Shown: positions 26,220 through 37,400 of the stretch, one piece after another | Layout of the letters: the number at the start of each line of letters is the position of its first letter | Numbering within the stretch: the first letter of the stretch is position 1 | Assembly: GCF_000247695.1 (NCBI RefSeq) | Contig: NW_004624881.1 | Span: forward strand, 1,379,923 to 1,443,922 | Source of the DNA: Heterocephalus glaber | Lineage: Eukaryota > Chordata > Mammalia > Rodentia > Bathyergidae | Length of the DNA: 64,000 nucleotides | Direction: 5' to 3' | The notes under the pieces: generated by a model | The model's input: only the letters and a program-made list of their open reading frames with translations | Database searches by the model: none | Told to the model about the DNA's origin: nothing | Made by a program: the position numbers and the translations under genes

Positions 26220-26475
26220 GGAAGAAGAGCAAGAAATGGGCTTGGGGAAGGAAAGGAAGAGAAAAGGGATTTAAAGAACAAAAGAAATGAAGCAAAAAGA
26301 AATGGAGCTAGAGATTTTGTAGATGGGGAGTAGAAGAAGGATTGGAGGGAGTGGAGAAAAAAGGGACCAAAAAAGAAGTAAGATGTGTCATGTACAGGTG
26401 GAGATTCCCATGATGAATGTGATCACTGTATACTGCAAACATGTACTAATAAAAAAACTAAAGAAAAACATGCAA
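26220..26475 (+). mobile_element. L1 3' end, sense
   Basis: A purine-rich L1 3'UTR ends with the recurring family tail: catgatgaatgtgatcactg, a short spacer, then catgtactaataaaaaaact. The tail lies immediately before an A-rich stretch. Confidence 0.75.
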
Positions 26476-26499
26476 GATAAAAGAAAACAAAATTTTGGC

Positions 26500-27180
26500 A
26501 TTTGCTTCTTTAGCTAAATATTACAGTTGTAGTACCTATCACACTATCTCATATAGAAATAGTTTGTACATTATCCTTAGTATATGACACTCCACTGGAT
26601 GCATACACTAGTACTGGCAAACCCATTTGTTGACTTTTATGTATGTTTGCTGTTTCCAGGTTAGGGCTGTTGTGAATGATTCTGTATCTATGTCCTTATT
26701 CTTAAATGCAAAAATTAGGGTCTATGCCAAAAGGTAGAATTTATGAACCAATAAGGATGCAAACTTTAAAATACACCAGAATTTATATTTCAAAATAGCT
26801 ATACCACTGTAGAGTCCTTCCCATAGTGAAGCTTCAGATTTACACAAAATTTAGTGTTTTGGATTTTTAATATTTGCAAATCCATTGACTATCTACTTCT
26901 CCTAAGAATGATTTTAATATGTATTCTTGTGATTTCTATTCGGATTGATGAGCTTTTCTTTGATCTACCCATCATTTCAAGTTTCTCTTTTGTGAAGAGC
27001 CTATGAAGTCTATTGCCCTTTTTTCATAACTTACATGATTTTGTTCATGCATGAGAATATTTTAATATGTGTGAAAGAATTTATTCAAGGTTTTTATATG
27101 ATCTGCTAGTTTCTCCCCTATCTTTGTATATAGTTTGTTTTTATATAAAATAAATTATCAATATTTTCAAGTTTCACTTC
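26500..27180 (-). mobile_element. Old L1 3' region, antisense
   Basis: Antisense L1 text such as tgctgtttccaggttagggctgttg and attgatgagcttttctttgatc, much diverged. Boundaries are approximate. Confidence 0.5.
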
Positions 27181-27184
27181 AGAG

Positions 27185-27745
27185 TGGCCTTTACCCTTGC
27201 TCACTCAGTCCAATCTGCATAATGTCACCGATGTAATAGACCAGTGCGCTCCTTTGTGAAAGAGAAAGATGGTCAAGCTCCCTGTGAACTAAGTGTGACA
27301 CAGGTCCAGAGAGTGGATATACCTCTGAGGCACAGTAGTGAAGGTGTATTGCTGGCTTTGCCAGATGAAAGAAAGTTGCTTCTGGTGGGCTCTGTGGACA
27401 GGTCTGGAGAAAAAGGCTTTACCAAATTAATAGCTGCATACCAAGTACCCTCAGATGTGTTAATCTGCTCAACTAAGGAAACCACATCTGGTAGAGCAGC
27501 TGCAGTTTAAATCAGCCTTTAATTAATCTTATAAACCCACCATCATCTTCTGAGATCACCTGTCTTCTACACAGGTCAAATAGGAGAGTGAAGTGAGGAT
27601 GTGATGACAATTACCAGCCATGGAGCTTTCAAGTCTTTCTGGTGACATTAATCCACAGTTGTTCCAGGGGTTGCAACTTTTTTTCTATTTTCCCAGGTAG
27701 AGACAACACTAATGGCTTCTACTTGGCCTTTCCCATCATAATAGA
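27185..27745 (-). mobile_element. ERV-L pol relic, antisense
   Basis: The + strand text (cataatgtcaccgatgtaatagaccagtg, then gtattgctggctttgcca, agctgcataccaagtacc, and further tagagacaacactaatggcttctacttggcc) matches what I know of ERV-L class internal sequence read in antisense, in the reverse transcriptase region. The element would have made a Gag-Pol polyprotein and no envelope. Here only a pol fragment survives. The minus-strand frame is 70 codons (27273-27485) before stops, and no LTRs are recognised beside it, so it is an inert old copy. The identification is from memory of the repeat family; extension to about 27900 is possible. Confidence 0.7.
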
Positions 27746-28690
27746 CCAAACTACACCTGGATGGTGCTACCCACACTCAGAGGGGGCCTTTCCATTATCC
27801 ACACCCAGAACCATTCTTTACCAATCAGTGGACAAATTAAGTGATGACCTGCCCTTAATTTTACCATCACACAATGTTGTCAAGCATCACATACCCTAGA
27901 TCTAGCCACCCTGGAAAAGCCCTACCTCTGAGTGCATGAGGATTTGGGAGGACATCTAGATAGAAGCCATAAGACTGATCAGTTGCAAAGAATGGGGACT
28001 ATAATAGTAATGCATTGCATATTGCTCATGTGCTGAAAAAAGTAGATTTTAATTGTTTCACACCCAGAACTGGTAAGAATAGTGAATGATAGATTTTTAA
28101 TTTGCCTCATTCAATATTCTATTTTGTGAAACATAATCACACTGCATCCCAGAATAAGACATGAACGTTATTTGTCAATGAATGATTTAATACATTAAAT
28201 TATTAAAAACAAAAAAATTAGAAATAAAAAATTTCCCAGAAAACATACTTAAGTTTTATGATTAAAACAGTCTAACTCATGACAATACATTATTTCAAAA
28301 TGCACAAAGAGAAATGCTAATATGGAATTTTATGAAGGCACTAATAAAAATAATATGTTCTAGGTTGAAAGGGAAAAAGCAGAACAAGTGTGACATAATC
28401 TATAATTTAAATCTGGAAATTAAACGTCAATCTACTTCATTCAATAATCTGGAGGATAATAAACCTGGACAGAAAATCTGAGTAGAATTTTATGTAGAAA
28501 TTATTAGGGAAAAAGAAATTTATGTTCCAACATTCATAGATTCAGAAGTGTTAACACCGTGCCTTTAAAACAGTGCAACTTAAATTGAAGTAGAGAGTGT
28601 TTTTTTCCTTATAAATAGCTATGGAAATAACATAGACACAGACATATTTTGAAAAGAAACGTGAGTATGTTTATTAGCTTAGATGGGGCT
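27746..28690. other. No gene recognised
   Basis: A+T-rich unclassified sequence between the ERV-L relic and the 3' flank of inverted unit B. It may include more of the degraded ERV-L relic up to about 27900. Confidence 0.4.
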
Positions 28691-28699
28691 TACATTTCT

Positions 28700-30070
28700 A
28701 CAAAAACAGAAATCACATTAAGATTTGCAACTTACATAAATATAATTTTAACTGTAACCTATACCTAAATAATGATGGAGAAGAACAGTTGTAGCCTCCA
28801 CAGTAATGAAATATTGAAAGTTGAGGTATCTCAGGTCTCAGAGGAGGGTGAGCCATGTCCAGACCTTCACCAGGACATGAGGTCTGGATGACAGGAGGTC
28901 CATGGGGCCAAACACTACTTGCTTCTTCCAGGAGCAATAAGTATGGAAATGATGGGAGCCTGATGCTCCTGTTATTCCAGGGCTGGAATGGGGCTAAATG
29001 GGCACTAGCACCTTAGTGCTGAGCTTTACCTAGACAGGGCTTCTGGATGAAGTGGCTTTAGCATTTAGGATTCTGTTCTGTATTTGAATCACTAGATGCA
29101 GATACAGATCTTCATAGTCAGAAAAATAAAATACTTTCTATTATGAGTAAATCCATTTGTACACACTAAATGATGAGAAAAACTTAGGTCACATGAAGCA
29201 TCATCTGCTGTTTTTCAGGTAAATCCCAATAGCAGCCATTGTCCCATCTGTCTCCATGTTACACTCTGATTCCTGTTCTTCATTACAGCCAAGGTTAGAG
29301 TGGATCAACATGATGCATCTTTTCATCCAGAGCAAATGGAGAACCCAAAAGCTTCCTAACTACATTATTTTGAGGGTCAATTGTTTTGTATCTGAATTTT
29401 CATTGAATGTATCAAAAGCATTTTAGATGAAGCAAAAAGGCTTGGCAATGGTCTCACTGTTGATCAACCCATTGTGTCCTCAGACCTGTGTTGTCCCCCT
29501 GTCTAATCTCCTTGTTACTTATCCTGGCCAGAGTGGAAGACCAAGTGCAAAGAGCACAGTGAAGATAGCAGGGTCTTCTCACAGGACCACTCAGTGTGCT
29601 TCTCCAAGTTGGTCAGATCCAGCACCTGAGGTTCTCTCAGCAGCACAGGTGACTGTTAAAGTGGAACATATAACTGTTAAGAGTAATTCTTGGAGGGCTG
29701 GGTATTTAGCTTAGTGGTTTCACCACCTGCTGCACAAGAACAAGGACCCAAGTTCAATCCCCGGTGGGAAAAAAAAGAGTAATGCTTGCCCTTCTCCTTA
29801 TGGTGCCTGGCTTTGTTCTTCATTCAAAGTGATCACAAAGATTTTCAAAACATATGTGGGCCAGACATCTAGTGTTTCAGGAAATTGTCATAAAATATAC
29901 AACATATAAAAAATACCCAGAAAGGAAAGTAAGTACTTCACCATAACAAGAACAGACAAGAAAATATATAAAGAAAACTAAAGTAGATAATTCACAGGTA
30001 TAGATTCTAATGTATGAAAATGAAGTAAACAAATTAAATCACTGTCAGCTGACAATTTTGTATTCATGTT
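28700..30070 (-). repeat. 3' flank of inverted OR14 duplication unit B
   Basis: Reverse-complement counterpart of the 3' flanks of units A, C and D. The stretch 28790-29030 pairs with 11640-11910 and the stretch 29430-29665 pairs with 11005-11210. A SINE has been inserted at 29692-29774. No gene is recognised. Confidence 0.75.
29679..29787 (+). mobile_element. tRNA-Ala-like SINE with target-site duplication
   Basis: The SINE body begins near 29695 (ggctgggtatttagcttag) and carries the B-box-like aagttcaatccccggt, followed by a short A tail. It is flanked by 13-base direct repeats, aagagtaattctt at 29679-29691 and aagagtaatgctt at 29775-29787, which differ at one position. It inserted into the 3' flank of unit B. 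Confidence 0.88.
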
Positions 30071-31711
30071 TTAGTCAAGTAAACCCTTGAATGTGAACGG
30101 AGAATATTTGTTGAACATTCTTCACAGAGCAGCATTGATCTCCCTGTTGCTTAGAAAGTAGATGATGGGGTTCATGAATGGGGGCACCATGGTGTAGAAC
30201 ATGGCAGTCAGCAGATTCTTTTTTTTTGAAACACCAAGCAATGTTTATTGTGCATTTCCAATAATTATTTGTGGAATCTTGGTTTAAGAATCAAATTTCA
30301 TAGCTGTTCCAACTGCCTAGTTTAAACAAAAAATAAGTACCTAATTATCTACCCATAAATTTCATATTTTTCAAACATTGAAGTACTAAAAGCACTGTTG
30401 ATTCATGTTACAAATTAAAATATTTTAAAACTACACATTTTATATATCACTTTTATAATAATCAAAATAACTTGTTATCTAGAAGAAAAATACAGAAAGA
30501 GAGCCCTTTCAATGTATCTACAATGTCTGTAAAACTTCAAACCAACAGCAGAATAGATGATGAAATATGATTTTGCAATTGCCAAGAGTGTTTGAAATTT
30601 ATGATGAGATGAACTCAGGTTTTGTGTTTTCCATAAACTCAGAGCTTACTGGTGGCATTAGGACTCAGATCTCTGGGATTTCTTTACCTGGCTTTCACTT
30701 TCATTTGTTTCATTTTCATTTGTTTCTTCTCCAGCTTCTTTTGCTCACACCTCAAAGCAGCTTCCTCCAGCCTGTGTTGTTTCTCAGGATCTTCTTCATT
30801 TGTGATTTGCTCCTTCTCTCCTCTTTTCCTCTCCTCATGATGAGATTGTACAGCTTCCTGTCTCTGCACATATGTCAGTTTCAAGTTCTCCTCTAGTCAG
30901 CAGATTCTTAATGGATGGTTTCTTTGCAGTGAGATCTAAGACAGCCACAGCTCCAGAGATGAGGAACAGCAGGAGAATGGCCAGCTGCAGGATTCAGGTT
31001 GGCATGGTTTTGTTATAGGCTTCCAGGGAATGCATCTTATGCACAGTGGAAAAGATATCAATGTATGACATAAATATAAAGGCTACACATACTATGACAA
31101 AGCAAATATACACAATAACCAATGTAAATTCATAATACTGGACATCTGATGATGATATTCTCAGCATTTCAGAAGTATCACAGAAATACTGCTGGATCAC
31201 ATTGGTCTTGGTGAAGGGAAGCCTAAACAGAGCACCTGTGTGGCTAGCAAAGTAGACCAGACCAGAGGCCTAGGACCCACCTGCAGCCTGGGAGCACAGA
31301 CTCAGGGTGATGGTGAGCCAGTAGTGCAGAGGGTGGTAAATGGCCATGTAGGGGTCATTGGACATGATGACCTCTAGGAATCCAAATGCCACAGCTCCAA
31401 AAAGTATAAATAAGAACATCTGTGCAGCACACTCTTCTAGGGATATGGTCTTACAGCCTGTCATGAAATTCACTATGGCTCTGGGAACAATAACTGAGAT
31501 GCTGCTGTGGTCTAGGAGGGCCATTTTGCTTATGAAAATGTGTATGGGAGAGTGCAGACATGCATCTGTCATGATGACAGTGACTGTCATACGATTCCAT
31601 TAATGCTCCCAGACAAATCACTAAGAACAGCACACCTTGCAGAACCTGGAGCTCCCAAGAGCACATAACATCCACGAGGAGAAATTCTGTGAAGATGATG
31701 AGGTTGTCCAT
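30071..31711 (-). pseudogene. OR14-like olfactory receptor pseudogene, copy B, split by a retrocopy
   Basis: Inverted paralogue of copies A, C and D, read from ATG at 31711 to a TAA at 30071-30073. Recognisable parts: TEFLLVDV, LQVLQGVLFLVI, MTVTVIMTD, MTGCKTISL, IYHPLHYWLTITLSLCSQ, MIQQYFCDTSEMLRIS, KMHSLEAYNK and, beyond the insertion, PPFMNPIIYFLSNREINAAL. Lesions: a two-base deletion near 31600 within the TGN motif region, TAG at 31270-31272, TGA at about 30991-30993 where copies A and D have TGT, and TGA at 30122-30124. The DRY motif reads NDPY, losing both the Y and the R context. A 675-base CCDC47 retrocopy with duplicated target sits at 30207-30909, after the TM6-TM7 loop. The coding remnant without the insert is about the normal OR length. 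Confidence 0.92.
30207..30909 (-). pseudogene. CCDC47: CCDC47 processed pseudogene, 5'-truncated, inside OR copy B
   Basis: CCDC47 (calumin) is an ER membrane protein of the multipass translocon. On the minus strand, 30895 to 30684 encodes a charged coiled-coil tail, with [49 protein letters not shown] and a stop. I recognise this as the extreme C-terminus of CCDC47; the final residue is R where I expect M. About 450 bases of 3'UTR follow, with AATAAA (reverse of tttatt at 30244-30249) and a short A tail (T run at 30221-30227). The insert is flanked by a perfect 14-base duplication, gtcagcagattctt, at 30207-30220 and 30896-30909. The absence of introns, the 5' truncation, the A tail and the duplication show L1-mediated retrotransposition of mRNA. 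The parent identification is from memory. Confidence 0.88.
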
Positions 31712-33160
31712 GTCTGCCCACCTGCCTTGGTCTCTGCAGAGTCAGGGATTAAAATGATCAGTGGATGAACCAAACAAATGCTGAGCACCAATTAGGCCTG
31801 TAGTGTGGCTTCTCATCAGGAACTCAGGAGACAATAAATGGATAAAATAAAGCATATTGAAATCTAGTGAATTTACATATTTCTGTTTTGATTTTTTCCC
31901 CAAACTGGTGACATGCTTTTAGTTTCTATACTCATATCAGGAGAGAATTAACCAATTCAGTATTTAAAATGAAATCAAATTTGATCTCTCATTTTTTGCA
32001 TTTGTTTAAAATGACTTTTCTAATTTTACTTGGAGACCTGAAATATTTTTCCCATTTGCTGAAGTTTTGTGTGGTGATCTCACACCTACTCTATGAGAGC
32101 TTCTCTGTCAGCCCTTGGGTTAGGAAATCCCTCATCTGTTCTGCATTCTGTCGGTCCTAGGCTGGAGAATGACTGTAATGTGGCCCTTCTGTTTCTGATG
32201 TTCTCCTCAGTTCTCCCCTAACAGATCTAATGAATGAAACTAAACCTCCTTTGACAATGACTTTGATACAAAGGACACCAGGATGGTCATGGTGCACCTT
32301 TCTCTTGCTTCAGATGCTCTTCAAGACCAGTGTGTGAGCCCTTTCCTTCCCTCTTTGCACTGTTAACTATGCAAGTGTGATATCATTTAGGATGTAGAAG
32401 TTCTATTTTCCTATTGGCAGTGCATTTCCTATTTTATTCTGATACCTCCTTGCCTGCATATTTTATTTAAAAACTTTGAAATACTCCTCCAAGATGCAAA
32501 CATCAGCTGGACATGGATTCTAATATTTAATGGAGTGACAACTTTCTCTGCAGATGTCCCTTGTGTTGATTTCGGGGTTTTTCTAAAATTTCATTATTCT
32601 AAAATTATTTTAAAGTTAATTAATTTTCCTTTGCTTGTTTTGAAGAATTCTGATATTAAAAAACTGCTTACTAATTTTCTTTTCAGTATTTCAATTAATC
32701 ACATCGAGAGTTCTACTCTTGTTTTCTCTAATTTTCATTGGTAAAAAAAAACAGAATTGAGGTATTATAATATTGAAAATATTTTCATTGGCATTTGTAA
32801 TACTTTGTAGATAATTACTATGTCATTAAAAAATTTGCCATTTTCCTGCTTTTTATGTGTATAAAAATTATTATTTGCTTACAGTGGTACATTAACATGG
32901 CTTTGAGTATTTTACAAAAACATCTAATAGTAATTGTTTTGTCTGGTAATTCTTTGACTTACATGTGGTTTCTTCTTTTAGACTTATTTGTTATAAAAAG
33001 ACAATCATTTGAGCACAGAATGTCACTATCAAAACCAAATTAATGGATGAAACTGCTACTCATGACATGGTGTGGATCACAGATGCAGACCACACTATGA
33101 TGATTTTATTTCCTTTGTCAAATTGACAGATAGGGGTCCTCAGACCTCTTAGTCTCATTC
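31712..33160 (-). repeat. 5' flank of inverted OR14 duplication unit B
   Basis: Reverse-complement counterpart of the unit A 5' flank. The text ctgactctgcag-type acceptor lies at 31734-31747. The stretch 32160-32380 pairs with 9055-9260. The phrase tctattttcctattggca at 32402 pairs with the reverse of 9010-9030. The stretch 33000-33120 pairs with 42130-42260 and 8270-8340. Orientation flips beyond about 33160-33290. No coding gene is recognised. Confidence 0.7.
31734..31753 (-). promoter_or_regulatory. Conserved splice-acceptor-like site upstream of OR copy B
   Basis: The minus strand reads ccctgactctgcag about 22 bases upstream of the ATG. It is the same site as in copies A, C and D. Confidence 0.45.
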
Positions 33161-33289
33161 TCCATCTCTTCTTATTACATGTACTTCCTCTCAGTGCAAA
33201 TTCTCAAGCTTCCTTGAGATCAATTCACCTTACAATTTAATTTTGCACAGCACATCCTGGCCCTGTGCAGAAGAGGAAACACAGATTGC

Positions 33290-34480
33290 TCCTCCTTTTC
33301 ATTTTTTCAGTGATGTGTTGAATTTAGCAAGGATCTCATTTAGTGTCTTAACACTGAACACAAACAACACGCAGGATTGTGAGGTTGGACTCATTACTCT
33401 ATTGCTCAGGTAATTTTCTATGGGTTAATTTCTGTATTTCTGTTAACATTAGTAATGTGTAAGACACGTAGAAGTATCTATGAAATACTTCAAAATTTTA
33501 AGCTAATATAATTATTTCAGCTACATATGATATATGTGTACTATAAAATAGCTTGTTCCAGATTCTACAGTTTATCTTTTTTTGTATATCCTTTCATTGA
33601 TACATTTTAGGTGTACAATATAATGACATTCATCATTGGAGATATGCACCTTTAGATATTTTCTTGGTTCTTATTTTTCTCCCTTTCCCTGCCCTCCCTT
33701 CAACCCCTCCATCCCTCCACATTTACAAAGACTTTGTTTTCTGTTTTTAATTTTCTCATATTAATTCTATTCCCTTCTTTCCTTTCCCCTACCCCTCCCA
33801 CTTCCCCCTCCCCTTTGCCCTTTTTCTCCCTATTGCACATTATCTGTTATACCCTTTAGTCATTATTTACACTCTTAGTTTCTCACACTAGAGAAACTAT
33901 TTGGTATTTACACGTGTGTCCTGTTTTTTTTTTTCACTTAAGAGTATCTCTATACTTTATCTTGAGCAATTAGTTTTTCAAATGGTCCAGGAGGAGCCAT
34001 GTTTCATTTAAGGTCCAAGTCAGAAGATGGGAATTATAGTGGTTGGAAATTGCCATGGAACAGGGAAACAGGCCATTTTAATAATGACTTGACATGGAAT
34101 TAAAAGGGTAATGAACAAATCAACAAATCTATAAGCAGATGAAATTTATGACAGCATTTCATGGAAATCAAACCAGTTTTTAAACATAGCCTTTTAATTA
34201 GCAAAATAATAAAGGTTGAGAGATCTAGTGTGGTCACTATTATGCTCAATTTGATGATAACTGGAATTTATACAGTATCAAAATGATAATGCTGCTTATT
34301 TAGATAAAGTGTGGTATTTCACCCATTTAATAATTTGTGGCAAATAAACTGTCTCACTCACACTGTTGTTCACATTTTAAAATTGTGGCCAAATAAATTC
34401 AATGCATGACTGAGAAAATGAAAAGAGGGTCAATCTGTGTTACCTCTTCTAATGGTGGAAACCAATAGTGTAAGCATCCC
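33290..34480 (+). repeat. Orphan + strand fragment of an OR14 5' flank
   Basis: The stretch 33370-33540 matches 7440-7590 and 40395-40560 in the same orientation, and 34100-34420 matches 7790-8080 and 40735-40880. No OR follows it. It lies head to head with inverted unit B, and its match to unit A stops at about the position (8100-8260) where unit B's match starts. It contains an L1 insertion at 33570-33955. Confidence 0.7.
33570..33955 (-). mobile_element. L1 3' end, antisense
   Basis: Starts with the reverse of the family tail (gatacattttaggtgtacaa), then a pyrimidine-rich 3'UTR, ending at cttaagagta near 33945. A similar but independent insertion lies at 6285-6775. Confidence 0.7.
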
Positions 34481-35900
34481 CAGGATACATTTGAAATATG
34501 AAGGATTTAACGATCCACCATACATGTGGGAAAGTTCATATTGCAATGAGTGGAAAGAGATTTGATTAGTCCTATTTTCACTCTATAACTAATTGAAATT
34601 AAACATTAGTCTATAACACTTAAATTGCACTAGAGCATGAAGAAGAATTTGTCCTCAGATATAAACCCATCAAAATGGGCAACTTAATGCAAAACGCTCC
34701 TAAGCTGGCTTTGCATAAATATAAATGAACTTATAATAAGAAATCTATCTCAAATATTGGCTCTTACAGCCTAACAACTTATTGCAGACCCTAAAGTTGA
34801 CCAGAAAACTTCAATTCTCTTGCTAAATTTGTTTTAGAGAACAGGATTTTGGGGGGGCTGTTGGACGAACAGGGCAGAATAAAGTGGTAGTGAACACCTT
34901 CTACTGTAGTTGGATGAATACATCTAGTGTGGTTGAATCCCTGCTGAAAGAAATCAATACCTTAGCTACTTTTGTCAACAATACAACTCCTTTTTTCTGG
35001 CTCATTTAGGGTGTATTTCCATTTGCTTGGTTGATTCATGATGCTCTTGCTGAGTTCGCTGAGTTATCTAATTATGACCTTCACTCTAGACATTCTAATT
35101 GTCTACTTTGTCTGCTGTGTCACCCTAGTGTGCTGCATCTTCATATACAGCCATCTGTTACATGTCAGGTGGTCTCACTATGTCTATAATAAAAATGAAA
35201 ATAAGAATATGAAGAATTATCCAACTAATTTGACATTGTCAATTGTAAATTCCAAACTAGGACAAAATATGTAAATTTTAATGGGGATAGAAAGTGGTAC
35301 CAATGCTCACATACTTGGACAATCTTTCCAACGTGAGAAACTGAGTGTCATTAAGCTTAAGTGTGAATTTGACTTGGATGAGAGCCACCTGTGTGATTAG
35401 TTAATCTCACTTTTGTGTATCTGGCTGGGTCTTAGCCACGTGCCCTTACAGTTCATATATGGTCCTTGGTTCCTTCCTCCCTGAAGCTATTTCCGTGCTA
35501 TATATTCTGGCTTTGTCGCAGTCATTTGCTATGATGTTCCTTCCCTAAAACCAGCTGATCAAGGAATGAATCCTCTAAAACCAACAGCCAAATTAAACCT
35601 CTGTTCTTTTAAATTATGGGTGTCATAGCTTTTGTCCCAGAGACAGGACTTTACAAGAAACAGTGACTGTGAGTGGAGTCCTTTCTGTGACTATGCCTGA
35701 CCATAAAGTTTAGAATTGGATTGATGGAGTTTAGAAAGATTTGAAGATGCAGGCTAGGGAAACCCTAGAAGGCTGTAAACAGAGCTCGATAGTGATTCTT
35801 GTCAAAGTTCAGAGGATCAGAATGCTGGTGAGAATGTGGACAGTAAAGACCAGGTTTAGGAGGTTTCACTGGGAATTAGGATAATATGAGGAAGTAGACT
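34481..35900. other. No gene recognised
   Basis: Unclassified. The text around 35520-35660 (gccaaattaaacctctgttc) resembles the end of an interspersed element whose relatives may be at 36270-36690 and 46190-46550. No ORF with a recognisable domain. Confidence 0.35.
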
Positions 35901-36059
35901 ACAGGACATGAATATTGCACACTGTCATGTTCTTATAAGCTTGCATTTTTACTGGATGACACTTGGGAACAGCAGTCACCATATTTTGGGAAGACCTCAT
36001 AAAGACACTCTGGAAAGGGGAGTTCCAGAACTGATTCATGATAAAACTCCATTTCTAGT

Positions 36060-36268
36060 CAACATAATTCTGGAAATTCTACCAGAACAATTAGGCAAAA
36101 GGAATAAAGGCATACAAATAAAATTAAGAAAAATAGTGTGTGAGAGAGAGGGCAGAAGAATGGGGAAAAGTAAGAACCAAGATATATCTTGTAAAGGTAC
36201 AAATTCACAATGATGAATGTCCTCATATTGCATACCTAACATGTACTGATAAACTTAATAAAAGTGTG
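36060..36268 (+). mobile_element. L1 3' end, sense
   Basis: The family tail is present: gtacaaattcacaatgatgaatg, then catgtactgataaacttaataaaa, after a purine-rich stretch. A 101-codon frame over it (35908-36213) is not considered a gene. Confidence 0.65.
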
Positions 36269-36269
36269 T

Positions 36270-36690
36270 GATAGTTAACTGATTGTGTCAACTTGAGTAA
36301 GAAAGTCCTAACTAATTGGATCAGCCTATTTCTGCATGTAGCTAAAATTATTTACTGGATACAGAAGACCCACCCTGGGTGTAGAGGTACCAGGCAATAA
36401 GGCTTGATGTCTGAATGAAATAAAAGGGAATTCAATCTTCAACTTCACCTTAGATATCATCTCTGCCTTCCAGCACACACATTTCACCCTCCTGATAGGG
36501 ACTTGCACTGGACACTACAGTGACCTCCAGGCCTTTGACTGGATCCTTTGGATCTCCATTATGCAGACAGCAGCCCTTTTACACTCTTCCACACTTGACT
36601 GTGGGAGGAAATTGTGAGCCAATCCTGTAAATTCTTATGTATTTTTATATCTTGCATTAAATATACTTCTCTAGTAAGCATCGACTGATA
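36270..36690 (+). repeat. Unclassified interspersed repeat
   Basis: Starts gtgatagttaactgattgtg and ends near attgtgagccaatcctgtaa and cattaaatatac. I recognise the style (tcaacttgag near the start, gtgagcca near the end) of a common non-coding mammalian/rodent element but cannot name the family. Related text is at 46190-46550. Confidence 0.4.
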
Positions 36691-36719
36691 AAAAGTAAAA
36701 CTCTCTTTGCTTTCTGATT

Positions 36720-37400
36720 ACATGGTCTTACAATTATGTAAAGAAAACCTGAAAATTTTATCTGTTAGAAGTGATAAATTTTGTATTACAGAGAGAGTAA
36801 TCACAGCATGGTGCTGACACAGAGACACATGCACCAACAGAGGAAAAGTCCCAAGAAGAAAGAATGTACTTAGATCAACTGATGCTCATGAAAGAACCAA
36901 GAATACATAATGAAGAACAGTCTCATCAGGAAATGGAATTGGGAAACCTATACTATCAAAGAGAAAAAGGATGTGTATCATCAAGACTGTAGAGAAAGGA
37001 AAGCTCCTGTGTACTACTGATGACAACATAAATTAACAGACATAGCAGAAGACAATATGAAAACTCCCCAGGAAACCAAACTCAGACTTATCCAGTGACC
37101 CAGTAACCCCACTTCTGGGTGTTAGTATAGTGAGCTGGAATCAGCACACTGAATGCAGTGCACTGCTGCATTCTTTGCCATGTTGCTAACAACAGCGAAG
37201 ACATGATGCGCATCAAGTTCTGTGTCCACCATTGATGAAGAAAGACAGTGTAGTGTGAACACAGCACAGAATGTTATTCAGCCCAGAGAAGAAGGAAATC
37301 CTGTCTTGTGACACTGTGGATAAACTGGAGGATATCATGCAAAGTGCATAGCCCAGGCACAGGAAGAAAATCCACGTGATTTCATTTGAATGTGGGTCTA
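36720..37400 (+). mobile_element. Old L1 3' region, sense
   Basis: Diverged text of the L1 3' region on the + strand: gacccagtaaccccacttctgg, gaatgttattcagcccagag, gatatcatgcaaagtgcat, and atttcatttgaatgtgg. It is interrupted at its end by the twin-primed L1 at 37401. Confidence 0.6.

Noticed and set aside
30567..30896. 109-codon + strand frame
   Set aside because: Antisense shadow of the CCDC47 retrocopy and its 3'UTR.
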